NCBI GenBank assembly: GCA_963783965.1
Contig: CAWAPQ010000013.1
Span: 574,849-638,848 of the forward strand
Reading direction: 5' to 3'
DNA from: Bog-473 sp963783965
Lineage (GTDB): Bacteria > Actinomycetota > Acidimicrobiia > Acidimicrobiales > RAAP-2
Length of the DNA: 64,000 nucleotides
Shown: in pieces, positions 28,231 to 36,460 of the stretch
How the letters are laid out: the number at the start of each line of letters is the position of its first letter
Position numbering within the stretch: the first letter of the stretch is position 1
Translations under genes and position numbers: made by a program
Notes under the pieces: generated by a model
What the model was told of the DNA's origin: nothing
Database searches by the model: none
Seen by the model: the letters and a program-made list of their open reading frames with translations, nothing else

Positions 28231-28773
28231 TCAATCGAAGCCGGCGTGCTCTGCACCTAGGACGATCACCCCGAGCCGGGCCGGCCGATCGCTGAAGTTG
28301 TGCCAGGCGTGCCTGGTCCCGTTCTGCACCAGATAGTCACCTTGGCGAAGCTCGATGAGCTTTCCCTCATCGAGCTCCAAAGTGGCTTCGCCTTCGAGCA
28401 CCACCAAGAGGTCGACTGTCGAGGTGTAGTGGATGCCCGCCGAGTGGTCACCAGTCGGGCGTTGAATCCCCTCCAGTTCGGATGGGTCACTGTCCAGCGA
28501 CTGATGGGCGCCGGCCGGCAGCACGTCGAGCTGGACGAATCGTACGGCGCCCCGGCCGGGAGTCGACCCTTCGAAGGAGTGATCCCCGCCGTCGGGCAGG
28601 ACCGGTAGCTGGTCGACTCCCCACAGGACGTAGGCGCGCCACCCGTCGGCTGCCAGACCCTTCTTCGGCCCGATGAGCTGATCGCTCACGACGCGACCCG
28701 TGCCGTCCTGGTCGTGACCCGTCACCACCAGCCTGACCGCATCTCGCTCTTGCGCTGTCCCCGTGTCGGTCAT
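28231..28773 (-). CDS. Cupin-domain protein
   Basis: The 180-residue protein has a C-terminal cupin at about 100-175: STVDLLVVLEGEATLEL, then GDYLVQNGTRHAWHNF. This is the small barrel often found in gentisate-type dioxygenase relatives and transcriptional-regulator partners. The N-terminal half (IGPKKGLAADGWRAYVLW) is characteristic of standalone cupins of unknown function in actinobacteria. Met 28773 is preferred over 28803, though neither ribosome site is strong. It opens the leftward operon directly behind operator 2 and its TTGACA-N17-TAGAGT promoter. Confidence 0.85.
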   Translation of the reverse strand: MTDTGTAQERDAVRLVVTGHDQDGTGRVVSDQLIGPKKGLAADGWRAYVLWGVDQLPVLPDGGDHSFEGSTPGRGAVRFVQLDVLPAGAHQSLDSDPSELEGIQRPTGDHSAGIHYTSTVDLLVVLEGEATLELDEGKLIELRQGDYLVQNGTRHAWHNFSDRPARLGVIVLGAEHAGFD

Positions 28774-28897
28774 TTCCACTGCCCAGTCCCCATATCTGTG
28801 CATCCCCCGGCCGATCGCGGGTCGGCCAGATTCTCAGTCGGCCCGTCAGTCGTGCCGGCACCCTTGCAAACGGGACTCTAGGTTCACCTCTCGGATT

Positions 28898-28917
28898 TGT
28901 CAACACTCTTGTGGACA
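28898..28917. promoter_or_regulatory. TetR-regulon operator 2
   Basis: TGTCAACACTCTTGTGGACA; the right arm has one mismatch (GTGGAC). On the minus strand TTGACA is followed 17 bp later by TAGAGT (28880-28875), giving a near-ideal promoter for the cupin-SDR-PEBP-SDR-SDR operon. Confidence 0.8.
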
Positions 28918-28977
28918 AACTGCTCAGACCTCGATTCCGGTTCCTGCCGCGGAAGATCAGTGGAGCCGTGAGGGACT

Positions 28978-29604
28978 TCAGCCAATGAGCATCTTCTTCG
29001 TGGCAGCGAGAGGACGGTGGTCCAAGTCGGCCATTGCGGTCACAACACGTTCACCCTCCACGGCAGTGTTCCCCGGATCACACACGAGGGCACCGGCAGC
29101 TGCAAGCGAGGCCTCGGCGGCCGTCACACTCTCTCCGAGTAGACAGAGTCGGCGGACCCAGGCCGCCGAGAGGTAACGCCGCAATGGGTCGTGCTCCGGC
29201 ACACTTCCCCCCTTGATCTCCGGCATGCCGATCTTCGTGTCCGCCGAGACGACCAGGATGTCCGCCTGCGCCGCAAGCAGAAGCCCGAATCCGATGGCAG
29301 CGCCCTCTACCGCCGCGATCAATGGTGCGGGGTACGCCGCGACAGCCCTCAAGCACCCTCTCGCTGCCGCGTCCGCCTCTTCCCGCGTGTACAGGTACCC
29401 GACTTGCTCTTGCTGTTTGATGTCGTACCCGGCGGAGAAGATGGAGTCCGTGCCGGTGATGAGGATGGGCTCTCCTGCCTCGGCCAGCTGGTCGAAAGTC
29501 GCTTCCAGACCAGCGAACATCTCTACCGTGAAGGCATTGACGGGAGGTCGCTCGATGGTGATCTTCACAAAACCACGACCTGAATCGGTACGAATCCCGT
29601 CCAT
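28978..29604 (-). CDS. Enoyl-CoA hydratase/isomerase (crotonase) family
   Basis: The 208-residue protein is a short crotonase. It has the oxyanion loops FSAGYDIK and EGAAIGFGL, and a candidate acid/base Glu in GMPEIKGG. Crotonases hydrate, isomerise or cleave acyl-CoA intermediates. It is shorter than the usual 255-270 residues because the C-terminal helical part is reduced, which may affect trimer assembly. Met 29604 gives the family start; the frame to 29664 is longer, and the ribosome site is weak in both cases. It is a one-gene leftward unit served by operator 3. Confidence 0.85.
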   Translation of the reverse strand: MDGIRTDSGRGFVKITIERPPVNAFTVEMFAGLEATFDQLAEAGEPILITGTDSIFSAGYDIKQQEQVGYLYTREEADAAARGCLRAVAAYPAPLIAAVEGAAIGFGLLLAAQADILVVSADTKIGMPEIKGGSVPEHDPLRRYLSAAWVRRLCLLGESVTAAEASLAAAGALVCDPGNTAVEGERVVTAMADLDHRPLAATKKMLIG

Positions 29605-29803
29605 GCCAGACCTAGTCGGCGCTATGACGGTTCGTGTGTTGCGAAGGGACGCGGCACCCGGCAATCAGCTTGCCCGCCAGGACGCCGGCCGCACCGAGCA
29701 GCCTCTCCCGAGCCACCTCATCGATCGTCGGAGACAACGGCCACCTCGGCCTGGAGCGCGCACTTGTCACCACAACCGACTATAGGCATCTCTCCGCTGG
29801 AAC

Positions 29804-29821
29804 GTCAACATCCTCGTTGAC
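29804..29821. promoter_or_regulatory. TetR-regulon operator 3 (divergent promoters)
   Basis: GTCAACATCCTCGTTGAC. Leftward: TTGACG, 18 bp, TATAGT (29784-29779) for the crotonase gene. Rightward: TTGACA (29817-29822), 18 bp, TACGCT (29841-29846) for the mycofactocin-type SDR. One operator thus overlaps the -35 of both promoters. Confidence 0.8.
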
Positions 29822-29948
29822 AACAGACGAAGTGCGGCAGTACGCTCGTGGTCGCTCGAAGAGCCGACCAGCTCGACCGGCGCCCGGTCACTTTCACATC
29901 GGCTCCTCTGCGTGCACGACGCCAGCCATGAAAAGAGGGGACTCACCA

Positions 29949-30776
29949 ATGGGCCTGTTGCAGGATCACGTCGTCTTCATCACGGGCGTCGCTCGCGGCC
30001 AGGGGCGTGCGGCCGCCCTGGCCTTTGCGAAAGAAGGCGCAGACGTCATCGGAATCGATATCTGCCAGGACATTCCGAGTGTGGGTTATCCCCTCTCCCG
30101 CCCTGAAGACCTCGCGGAGACGGTCGCCGAGGTCGAAGCCACTGGGCGGCGCATCCATGCCGCAATCGCAGATGTCCGCGACGGGTCAGCAGTGGCTGCC
30201 GCGTGCAACCAGGGCGTCGAGCGCTTTGGGCGCATTGATGCCGTCCTTTGTAACGCGGGTGTGTTCGCCTGGGTCGGAGACTCGGCCCACACTCCGGCGG
30301 CCTGGACCGACACCATGGATGTGGTCACACTCGGCACCTACAACGCGATAGAGGCCGCCGTACCCGCGATGATCGAAGGGGGTCGAGGCGGCTCCATCGT
30401 GATCACGAACTCCCTGGCCGGAATCGCACCGATGATCGACGACTGGGAGCAGTCATCGACCGGGTATCTCGCCTACATGACCGCTAAGCACGGCTTGACG
30501 GGACTTTCTCGTGCGTACGCGCTGATGCTGGCGAAGTTCAACATCCGGGTCAACTCCCTCCACCCGATGGGCGTCGCGACCCCGATGCTCCTCAACGAGG
30601 ACGTCGACGTCGTCCGTGCGGAGAAAGCGTCGTCGATCGTCTATCACGCCGCCATGCCGGTGCAACTTCTCGAACCGAGAGACGTCACCAATGCCAGCCT
30701 CTGGCTCTGCTCTGACATGGCGCGCTACATCACAGGCATCGCTCTTCCGATCGATGGGGGAAGCAGCCTCTTCTAA
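29949..30776 (+). CDS. Mycofactocin-coupled SDR oxidoreductase
   Basis: The 275-residue protein has the marks of the mycofactocin-dependent SDR family: VARGQGRAAA instead of the classical glycine loop end, IDICQD after the second strand, the insert YPLSRPEDLAETV, and CNAGVF. Ser (TNSLAG) and YMTAK complete the active site. Such enzymes hold NAD tightly and pass electrons to the peptide-derived cofactor mycofactocin, usually oxidising alcohols. No mft biosynthesis genes are in the window. ATG 29949 has GAGGGGAC upstream; ATG 29928 is an alternative. It is a single rightward unit from operator 3. Confidence 0.9.
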   Translation: MGLLQDHVVFITGVARGQGRAAALAFAKEGADVIGIDICQDIPSVGYPLSRPEDLAETVAEVEATGRRIHAAIADVRDGSAVAAACNQGVERFGRIDAVLCNAGVFAWVGDSAHTPAAWTDTMDVVTLGTYNAIEAAVPAMIEGGRGGSIVITNSLAGIAPMIDDWEQSSTGYLAYMTAKHGLTGLSRAYALMLAKFNIRVNSLHPMGVATPMLLNEDVDVVRAEKASSIVYHAAMPVQLLEPRDVTNASLWLCSDMARYITGIALPIDGGSSLF

Positions 30777-30860
30777 AGTGAACCGTGATGGTGCACGGTG
30801 CCACCGCTCCTCGGCCGGGAGCGTCGCCGTCACCGGCAAAAGGGGACAACCCAGATCGGT

Positions 30861-31982
30861 CTAGCGATCGAGAGCCGGGATGATCACTGCCTTGGTCTCT
30901 TCCAGGACGGCCGCCTTCTCTAACGCGGTATTGAGGCCTTCGAGTCCGTAGCGTCCCGGTCCGAGCAGGCCGTCCCAGACCAGCGACGAATCGAACCTCT
31001 GAATGAACTCGAGCGCTGAGGCGTACGCCCCTATGGTTGCACCCAGTGATCCGGTGACCGTCAAGTTCTTGGAGATGATCGTCTCGACGGACACAGGTGC
31101 CGGTCTGGTATTGACCGCCCCCGCCATCACGTAGCGAGCCTTGCGCGCCGCAAGCTGCACGCCCTCTTCCATAGCGGCCGCAGACCCGGTGAACTCGAAC
31201 ACGACGTCCGCGCCCCGTCCAGACGTCAGCTCCTTCACCATTTTGACGCGCTCATCGGCGTCACGGTGTTCGGTGATGTCGATGCCGTGTTGTGCTCCCA
31301 AGGCAACTGCGCAGTCCACCCGTTCGCTGGGGGCGCCGATCGCAATGATGGTCTTCGGCGAGTGCGTCGCAGCGACGGCGACAGCAAACAAGCCAAGAGG
31401 GCCCGTGCCCTGGACGACGACCGTGTGTCGGCTGTCGAGACCGCCGAGTCGCTCAAATGCCGCCATGACGCTCCGCAGGGCACAGCTGGCCGCCGACGCC
31501 TTTTCGCTCTCGACGTCGTCCGGGACCCTTATCCGGCCAGCCTTGGGGTGCACGTAGGCGTAGTCGGCGAATGTCCCATGAAGGAATGGAGGATCTTCGG
31601 ACGACCGCAGCATCCCAATGACTCTGCGTTCGCACAGCGTCTCGTCGCGCAGGATGCTGCATCCGTAACAGCTCCCGCACGCGGCATGGCCCCATACGAT
31701 GCGATCGCCGATGGACAGGAGTGTGCCTCTCGAGTCTGTCGCTCCGCTGGTGCCGAATTTCACGATTCTCCCTACGCCTTCATGGCCCGGCACCACGGGC
31801 AGGTGCATGTGGCTCCCGGCCACCGCCTGCCAGTTGTGCACATCGGTGCCGCACACCGTCGCAGTCTCCATCTCGACGAGGATCTCCCCCGGCTTCGGCT
31901 CAGCCAGAGGGAATTCGCGGAACTCGAGCGGCGCCCCGAAGTCGACATGCACCGCCGCGCGGGCTGTACCGAGAGACGTCAT
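30861..31982 (-). CDS. Zinc-dependent alcohol dehydrogenase (MDR superfamily)
   Basis: The 373-residue protein has both zinc sites of the alcohol dehydrogenases: catalytic Cys in TVCGTDVHNW and His-Glu in GHEGVG, and four structural Cys residues in CGSCYGCSILRDETLC. The dinucleotide fold shows QGTGPLGLFAV. It oxidises an alcohol or reduces an aldehyde or ketone with NAD(P). GGAGGTGA lies about 10 nt before the ATG. It is last in the amidohydrolase-SDR/CMD-ADH operon, 28 bp after the fusion gene. The two genes at its 3' end are convergent, and the 84-bp gap there holds only a weak CGTG/CACG hairpin. Confidence 0.93.
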   Translation of the reverse strand: MTSLGTARAAVHVDFGAPLEFREFPLAEPKPGEILVEMETATVCGTDVHNWQAVAGSHMHLPVVPGHEGVGRIVKFGTSGATDSRGTLLSIGDRIVWGHAACGSCYGCSILRDETLCERRVIGMLRSSEDPPFLHGTFADYAYVHPKAGRIRVPDDVESEKASAASCALRSVMAAFERLGGLDSRHTVVVQGTGPLGLFAVAVAATHSPKTIIAIGAPSERVDCAVALGAQHGIDITEHRDADERVKMVKELTSGRGADVVFEFTGSAAAMEEGVQLAARKARYVMAGAVNTRPAPVSVETIISKNLTVTGSLGATIGAYASALEFIQRFDSSLVWDGLLGPGRYGLEGLNTALEKAAVLEETKAVIIPALDR

Positions 31983-32010
31983 GTTCTCGTCACCTCCAAG
32001 GAGTCATGCG

Positions 32011-33420
32011 TCATTCTGGGATCCCTTCGACCATGAGGCCGTAGCCGGCTTGGCCGATCATGGAGTAGTAGCCAACGAGCATCACGAATTGCACCAGCTG
32101 CTCGGAGCCGAATCTCTGCTTGACTTCGTCTCGGACTTCATCGGCGAGCCTCTGTCCCAAGACTCCGTCGACGAGTTCGACCATGAGGCGATCATCGTCA
32201 CTGAGCGCGTCCCGATCCGCGGAGGCGATCGCCCTGATCTCTTCGGGGGCGATGCCCGCCTCCGTCGCCGGCCGTCTGTGCTGTTCCCAGCAATCTGCAT
32301 TGCCCGTACCCGCCGCGTGCCTGAGAACCACGACCTCGACGGCTCGCTGGTCGAGACCCCTGACAATCTGCCTTCGCAACGAGCGCTGGGCGGCTGCCAC
32401 CGAAGGAGCCTTCCCGAGGGCGCTGTGCAACGTTCCGGGATCCCCCCAGGCGTCGTCGCGTCGCTCTGCGATGACTTGGCGTACCCAGCTCCCGTGATCA
32501 CCCATGTCGATCGGAACGTTGAAGTCGGTACGGTCCACGATGCGGTCGAAGTTGTCCCTCACCTCCTCGGGCGTCAGGTGACCCTTCGCGACGTAGCCTG
32601 CAGTGACGCCGGAGAACACCTCAGCGACCCGCCCGGTCCCAACGTTGAACACCCGCCCGGTGACCGGGCACGACGAGTGCATCAGGAACAGGATCCCCGC
32701 CGCCACCAGCTCGGTAGGCGAATTTGCCTTCGAGAACTCTATGGCGGCCGTGGGTGGCGGTGCTCCTGGCCGTGTGTTCGTGATGCCACGGTTCAGACCG
32801 ACGAGCCGGGTGTAGGCGGAAGGGGAGACCGCGTTCACCAGAATGTTTGCCGGCCGGCCGCGCATCGCCAGAGCCTTCGTGAGCCCCACAACTCCGGCCT
32901 TGGCGGTCACATAAGCCTGCTTCGGATTCTTCTCCGGCCCCGTGCCGTCGCCATACAAACCGGCTGATGACGTCGTGAGGATGATCCGGCCGTAGTGTCG
33001 CCGGATCATCTCCGGCCACACTTCTTCAGCCAACCACCACGCGGCGCGGAGGTGCACATTGAGGATCGGATCCAAGTCACCGATATTGAAGCCGGCGTTG
33101 TGGATCAGCAGGTCGACCGGCCCGAAGGCCCGGCATGCAGCTTCGACGAGTTCGCGCACGCCCTTCTCGGCGCTGATGTCACTGCAGTTTGCTACGGCGA
33201 CACCGCCTTTCCTGGTGATCTCGGCAACAACGTCATCCGCTGGACCCTGCGACCGACCCGTGCCATCCACGTCGACGCCGCGATCGTTCACCACCACGGA
33301 TGCGCCACGTTCGGCGAGGAGCAATGCGTAGCTGCGGCCGATGCCGCGGCCGGCTCCCGTCACAATGGCGGTCTGGCCGTCAAATCGCATCTGCTCGTCC
33401 GAGCCCGAGGGAACGTTCAC
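32011..33420 (-). CDS. Fusion of MFE-2-like SDR and carboxymuconolactone-decarboxylase-like domain
   Basis: The 469-residue protein carries, at about 11-335, a complete SDR: GAGRGIGRSYA, VVVNDRG, Ser in TTSSAGL, YVTAK, and the paralogue extension GYVAKGHLTPEEVRDNF. Residues about 345-469 are a CMD/AhpD-like domain: RAVEVVVLRHAAGTGNAD, CWEQHRR, then LVGYYSMIGQAGYGL. The frame is open throughout and both domains look whole. CMD relatives decarboxylate lactones or act as CxxC peroxidases; here one Cys is seen. GTG 33420 overlaps the upstream amidohydrolase stop (GTGA). The fusion suggests that a hydroxyl oxidation and a following decarboxylation or lactone step are joined. Confidence 0.88.
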   Translation of the reverse strand: MNVPSGSDEQMRFDGQTAIVTGAGRGIGRSYALLLAERGASVVVNDRGVDVDGTGRSQGPADDVVAEITRKGGVAVANCSDISAEKGVRELVEAACRAFGPVDLLIHNAGFNIGDLDPILNVHLRAAWWLAEEVWPEMIRRHYGRIILTTSSAGLYGDGTGPEKNPKQAYVTAKAGVVGLTKALAMRGRPANILVNAVSPSAYTRLVGLNRGITNTRPGAPPPTAAIEFSKANSPTELVAAGILFLMHSSCPVTGRVFNVGTGRVAEVFSGVTAGYVAKGHLTPEEVRDNFDRIVDRTDFNVPIDMGDHGSWVRQVIAERRDDAWGDPGTLHSALGKAPSVAAAQRSLRRQIVRGLDQRAVEVVVLRHAAGTGNADCWEQHRRPATEAGIAPEEIRAIASADRDALSDDDRLMVELVDGVLGQRLADEVRDEVKQRFGSEQLVQFVMLVGYYSMIGQAGYGLMVEGIPE

Positions 33421-34679
33421 ACTGCGTTGCCAACGGACGCCGGGTACGAGGGCTCGAACCGATGGATCCTCATTGCATTACCGGCCAATATCTTCCACTT
33501 CGTTTCCTCGCTGAGGCCGACCACCTGCTCGTGAGCTCGCTTCAATGAGTGCGGCCACGTCGAGTCCGTGTGCGGATAGTCCATTTCGATCATGATGTTG
33601 TCGACGAGTTCGGTGTCGCGAATGGCCTTGACTCCCTCAAAGTCTTCGAAGAAGCACGCGAACACTTGATCGGCGAAGATCTGGCGAGGACTCCTCTCAT
33701 CCACAAAGAGAGCATTTTCTCTTTCCACAATGCGCCCTTCGCCGCGCTGGTGGTCGGCAAGGGTGCCTTCCCGGAGATACTTCCGATTCCAGTGCCCCTG
33801 AACCTTGAGGACATACTCAGCCCGCTCGAGAGTCGGCAGGATCCAGCCGATCTGCGACTCCGACATGCAGATTTTCAGACCGGGGAATCGTCCGAGGACT
33901 CCGCTGTAGATCCAGTCGAGGGTCGTCGATATGGGGAGAATGAAACTGTTGCTGGCCAGGGAAACCAGGTAGGGAGCGTCATCGGCCGTTTTCGTCATGT
34001 TGGAGGAAGAGCCGTAGTGCATCAGCAGAGGAAGATCGGTCTCCTCAAGAGCGCGCCATAGGGGATCCCAGTGCCCGTCAGCTGAATGAATCGAGGGCAG
34101 GCGTTCACCTTTGTACGAGAGCTTGGCGGGGTTCTCAGAGAAGATGACCCCGCGTGACCCGAGTGCGGCACATCGGTAGACCTCTTCCACGGACGCGTCC
34201 ACGTCCCAGAAAGGAATCAGGGTCGCCGGGATGAAGCGACCAGGGCCGGCGGCGCACCATTCGTCGATCAACCAGTCGTTCCAGACCCGGATGCACACTG
34301 CTCCCAGCTCCGAGTCCTGGCCTTCCATGAAGGTCTGACCGGCGAAACGGGGGAAGCTGGGGAAGTTGATCGACGCGATCACCCCGGCCTCGTCCATGTC
34401 CTTCAGACGCTCCTTCGGGTCGTAGCAGCCGGGTCGCATGTCGGCATAGCGGAGCGCGTGAGGACTGATCTCGTCGTATTTCTTGCCGGCGACGGCGGAG
34501 AGACCCGAAGTGGGAAACAGCCGCCCCTCGTACTGCCAGTACTCATCGCCGCCCTTGACAACGATCTTCGGTGCTACGTCCTTCAACGCAGCCGGCACGC
34601 GATCCTGCCAGACGCCGGGGGGCTCCAGAATGTGGTCGTCCACCGAGATCATCCAGTCGAGTCGCTTGTCGGTCACCAC
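33417..34679 (-). CDS. Amidohydrolase family 2 metal-dependent hydrolase/decarboxylase
   Basis: The 420-residue ACMSD-like TIM barrel begins MISVDDHILEPPGVW, with D-x-H as first metal pair. It has MHYGSSSN for the middle His, FPGLKICMSES, and IEMDYPHTDSTWP carrying the late Asp. The PHTDS segment is typical of a large actinobacterial subgroup whose substrates are unknown. The start is GTG 34679. It is the first gene of a three-gene leftward operon controlled by operator 4, with a leader of about 290 nt between promoter and start codon. It is only distantly similar to the amidohydrolase at 22046. Confidence 0.9.
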   Translation of the reverse strand: MVTDKRLDWMISVDDHILEPPGVWQDRVPAALKDVAPKIVVKGGDEYWQYEGRLFPTSGLSAVAGKKYDEISPHALRYADMRPGCYDPKERLKDMDEAGVIASINFPSFPRFAGQTFMEGQDSELGAVCIRVWNDWLIDEWCAAGPGRFIPATLIPFWDVDASVEEVYRCAALGSRGVIFSENPAKLSYKGERLPSIHSADGHWDPLWRALEETDLPLLMHYGSSSNMTKTADDAPYLVSLASNSFILPISTTLDWIYSGVLGRFPGLKICMSESQIGWILPTLERAEYVLKVQGHWNRKYLREGTLADHQRGEGRIVERENALFVDERSPRQIFADQVFACFFEDFEGVKAIRDTELVDNIMIEMDYPHTDSTWPHSLKRAHEQVVGLSEETKWKILAGNAMRIHRFEPSYPASVGNAV

Positions 34680-34969
34680 GTCCCACCTTCCATTCGTCCG
34701 AGCATGCTTTGTTTTTCAGTAGCTGGGCGCCGGCATTCGCCAAATCGCACCGAACGGCCACCTTCTCCCCCGGTGGTTCGAATCGACAGTCGTGATGTTC
34801 CGCACCTGCCCCACTCCATGCCTGCGGCTCCGAGATCGTCGCGATCAAGACGGAGCCCGGCTCGGCGGCACCGAGAGCAGCGTGGACATGCTGCTCGACC
34901 AAGCGCATGCCAAGGTGCAACTCGGCGAATCGTTGGGCCAAGAGCTGCGCCACAGAGTCGCGACGAACC
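34680..34969 (-). other. Long untranslated leader of the amidohydrolase operon
   Basis: The predicted -10 (TAGTCT, 34981-34976) would start a transcript near 34969, about 290 nt before the GTG of the amidohydrolase. A minus-strand frame (34543-35007) runs through it but would start inside the operator, lacks a ribosome site and overlaps the amidohydrolase. I therefore leave it unannotated. No riboswitch class is recognised. Confidence 0.4.
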
Positions 34970-34999
34970 GGAGCAAGACTACCAAAGCAAAGGCCATTC

Positions 35000-35017
35000 G
35001 TCAACACATGAGTTGAT
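35000..35017. promoter_or_regulatory. TetR-regulon operator 4
   Basis: GTCAACACATGAGTTGAT. Leftward, TTGACG (35004-34999) is followed after 17 bp by TAGTCT (34981-34976). It serves the amidohydrolase-SDR/CMD-ADH operon. It lies 41 bp from operator 5. Confidence 0.75.
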
Positions 35018-35058
35018 TTTCTGCATCTCGATGCGGACGACGATCCAAGTCAGCATTT

Positions 35059-35076
35059 GTCCACAGAGGTGTTGAC
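35059..35076. promoter_or_regulatory. TetR-regulon operator 5
   Basis: GTCCACAGAGGTGTTGAC, one mismatch in the left arm. Rightward, TTGACT (35072-35077) is followed after 17 bp by TACCCT (35095-35100) for the P450 at 35193. Together with operator 4 this is the only intergenic region with two copies. Confidence 0.75.
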
Positions 35077-35192
35077 TATTTGGCAGGGCTTCGCTACCCT
35101 GACTCCACCTCGGCGTACCGACCTTCGCGGGCTGGGAGGGCTAACCGACGACGCGCCGATTGGGAATCGCAAGAACCACAGGGGGCAGAACC

Positions 35193-36413
35193 ATGTCGGT
35201 CGTACCAGCTGTCGACCTCGGCGAAGCCGAGTTTCACACCCACCGCGCTTCGGACACCTTTGCTGCCCTGCGAAGAGATGACCCCGTGCACTGGGTCGAA
35301 CCGCTGCAGACATGGATCCTCACGAAGTACGAAGACGTGCGATGGGCGTCCTGTGAATCCAAGATCTTCTCCGTCACGGCGGGAATCAGGCTCGACGACG
35401 CCAAGTACGGCGTGTCGACATCTGAAGGCTTCTTCGGAGACGGCGGCGAGTTCCTGGCGTTCACAGATCCCCCGAGGCACACCGAATTGCGCCGCGTACT
35501 CGCCCCGATGTTCACGCCGCGTGCGGTCCGGTCACGCGTGGAACGGATCAAGAACGCGGCCAAGGAGATCGTGGATCAGGTTGTTCCTGGCGATGCGGTC
35601 GACTGGGTACGCGTTGTCGAGCGCCTCCCGATACTTGTAGGGCTCGACATCCTGGGTCTTCCCTCGGAGGATGCTGGAAATGTTCGAAACTGGAGCGACG
35701 CCATGGAACGCCTCTCCTATTCGCTCACTCCAGAGGAGCTCGTCGAGGTCCACGCCGCGTTCGCTCCTCTCGCAGAATATCTCGCGGGCCACGTACAGAT
35801 TCGGCAGGGACAAGAGCTGCCCGAAGAGCCTGACGACCTCATTTCGATTCTGCTGCACGCCCAACAACATGGTGTGGCGCCGCTCAGCGACGCGAACATC
35901 ATCATGTTTCTCCAGACAGTGCTGGGCGCTGGAAACGACACAATGCGCTCGCTTCTCACCGGCATGGTGCTCGTGTTCGCCCAGCACCCGGCGCAATGGA
36001 CACTCCTTCGCGAGAATCGCGAGCTGGCCGATGCGGCGATAGAGGAACTGCTCCGCTGGATCACGCCGGCGAGAGGCTTCATTCGTACGGTCATCGACGG
36101 GGCGAATCTGCGCGACAAGGCGCTCGAGCCGGGACAGCACGTATACCTGGCCTACGATTCGGCGAACAGGGACGAGGAGGTGTTCGTCAATCCGGATGTC
36201 TTCGACATTCGTGAAGACCGACGGCCGCAGGCCTCATTCGGTTTCGGCACGCACAACTGCATCGGCGCGGCGTTCGCCAGGGCGGAAGCGGCCGCTCTTC
36301 TGACTGCCCTTCTCGATCGCTTCAGTGCCTTCGAAATCGCAGGCGACCCGGTGTCGATGGTGTCGGTTCTCAGGAACGGATGGCACAGCGCACCGGCGAT
36401 TTTCCATACCTGA
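35193..36413 (+). CDS. Cytochrome P450
   Basis: The 406-residue P450 has a canonical I-helix AGNDTMRS at 246, ExxR in EELLRW near 284, and the haem loop FGFGTHNCIG with Cys356. It resembles actinobacterial P450s acting on cholesterol side chains and related lipids (CYP125/124-like loops), but that is a general likeness only. ATG 35193 has AGGGGGC upstream, and the longer frame to 35160 is not supported. It forms a single-gene rightward unit from operator 5, while the convergent ALDH genes end 47 bp beyond its stop. Confidence 0.94.
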   Translation: MSVVPAVDLGEAEFHTHRASDTFAALRRDDPVHWVEPLQTWILTKYEDVRWASCESKIFSVTAGIRLDDAKYGVSTSEGFFGDGGEFLAFTDPPRHTELRRVLAPMFTPRAVRSRVERIKNAAKEIVDQVVPGDAVDWVRVVERLPILVGLDILGLPSEDAGNVRNWSDAMERLSYSLTPEELVEVHAAFAPLAEYLAGHVQIRQGQELPEEPDDLISILLHAQQHGVAPLSDANIIMFLQTVLGAGNDTMRSLLTGMVLVFAQHPAQWTLLRENRELADAAIEELLRWITPARGFIRTVIDGANLRDKALEPGQHVYLAYDSANRDEEVFVNPDVFDIREDRRPQASFGFGTHNCIGAAFARAEAAALLTALLDRFSAFEIAGDPVSMVSVLRNGWHSAPAIFHT

Positions 36414-36460
36414 TCTTCCCGCAAGCTCCTCGGGTCCCACCAAGGGGCGCATCCTTCGAT

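Noticed and set aside
34543..35007. Open frame of 154 codons on the minus strand
   Set aside because: It starts inside operator 35000-35017, lacks a ribosome site, overlaps the amidohydrolase, and has no recognisable domain.
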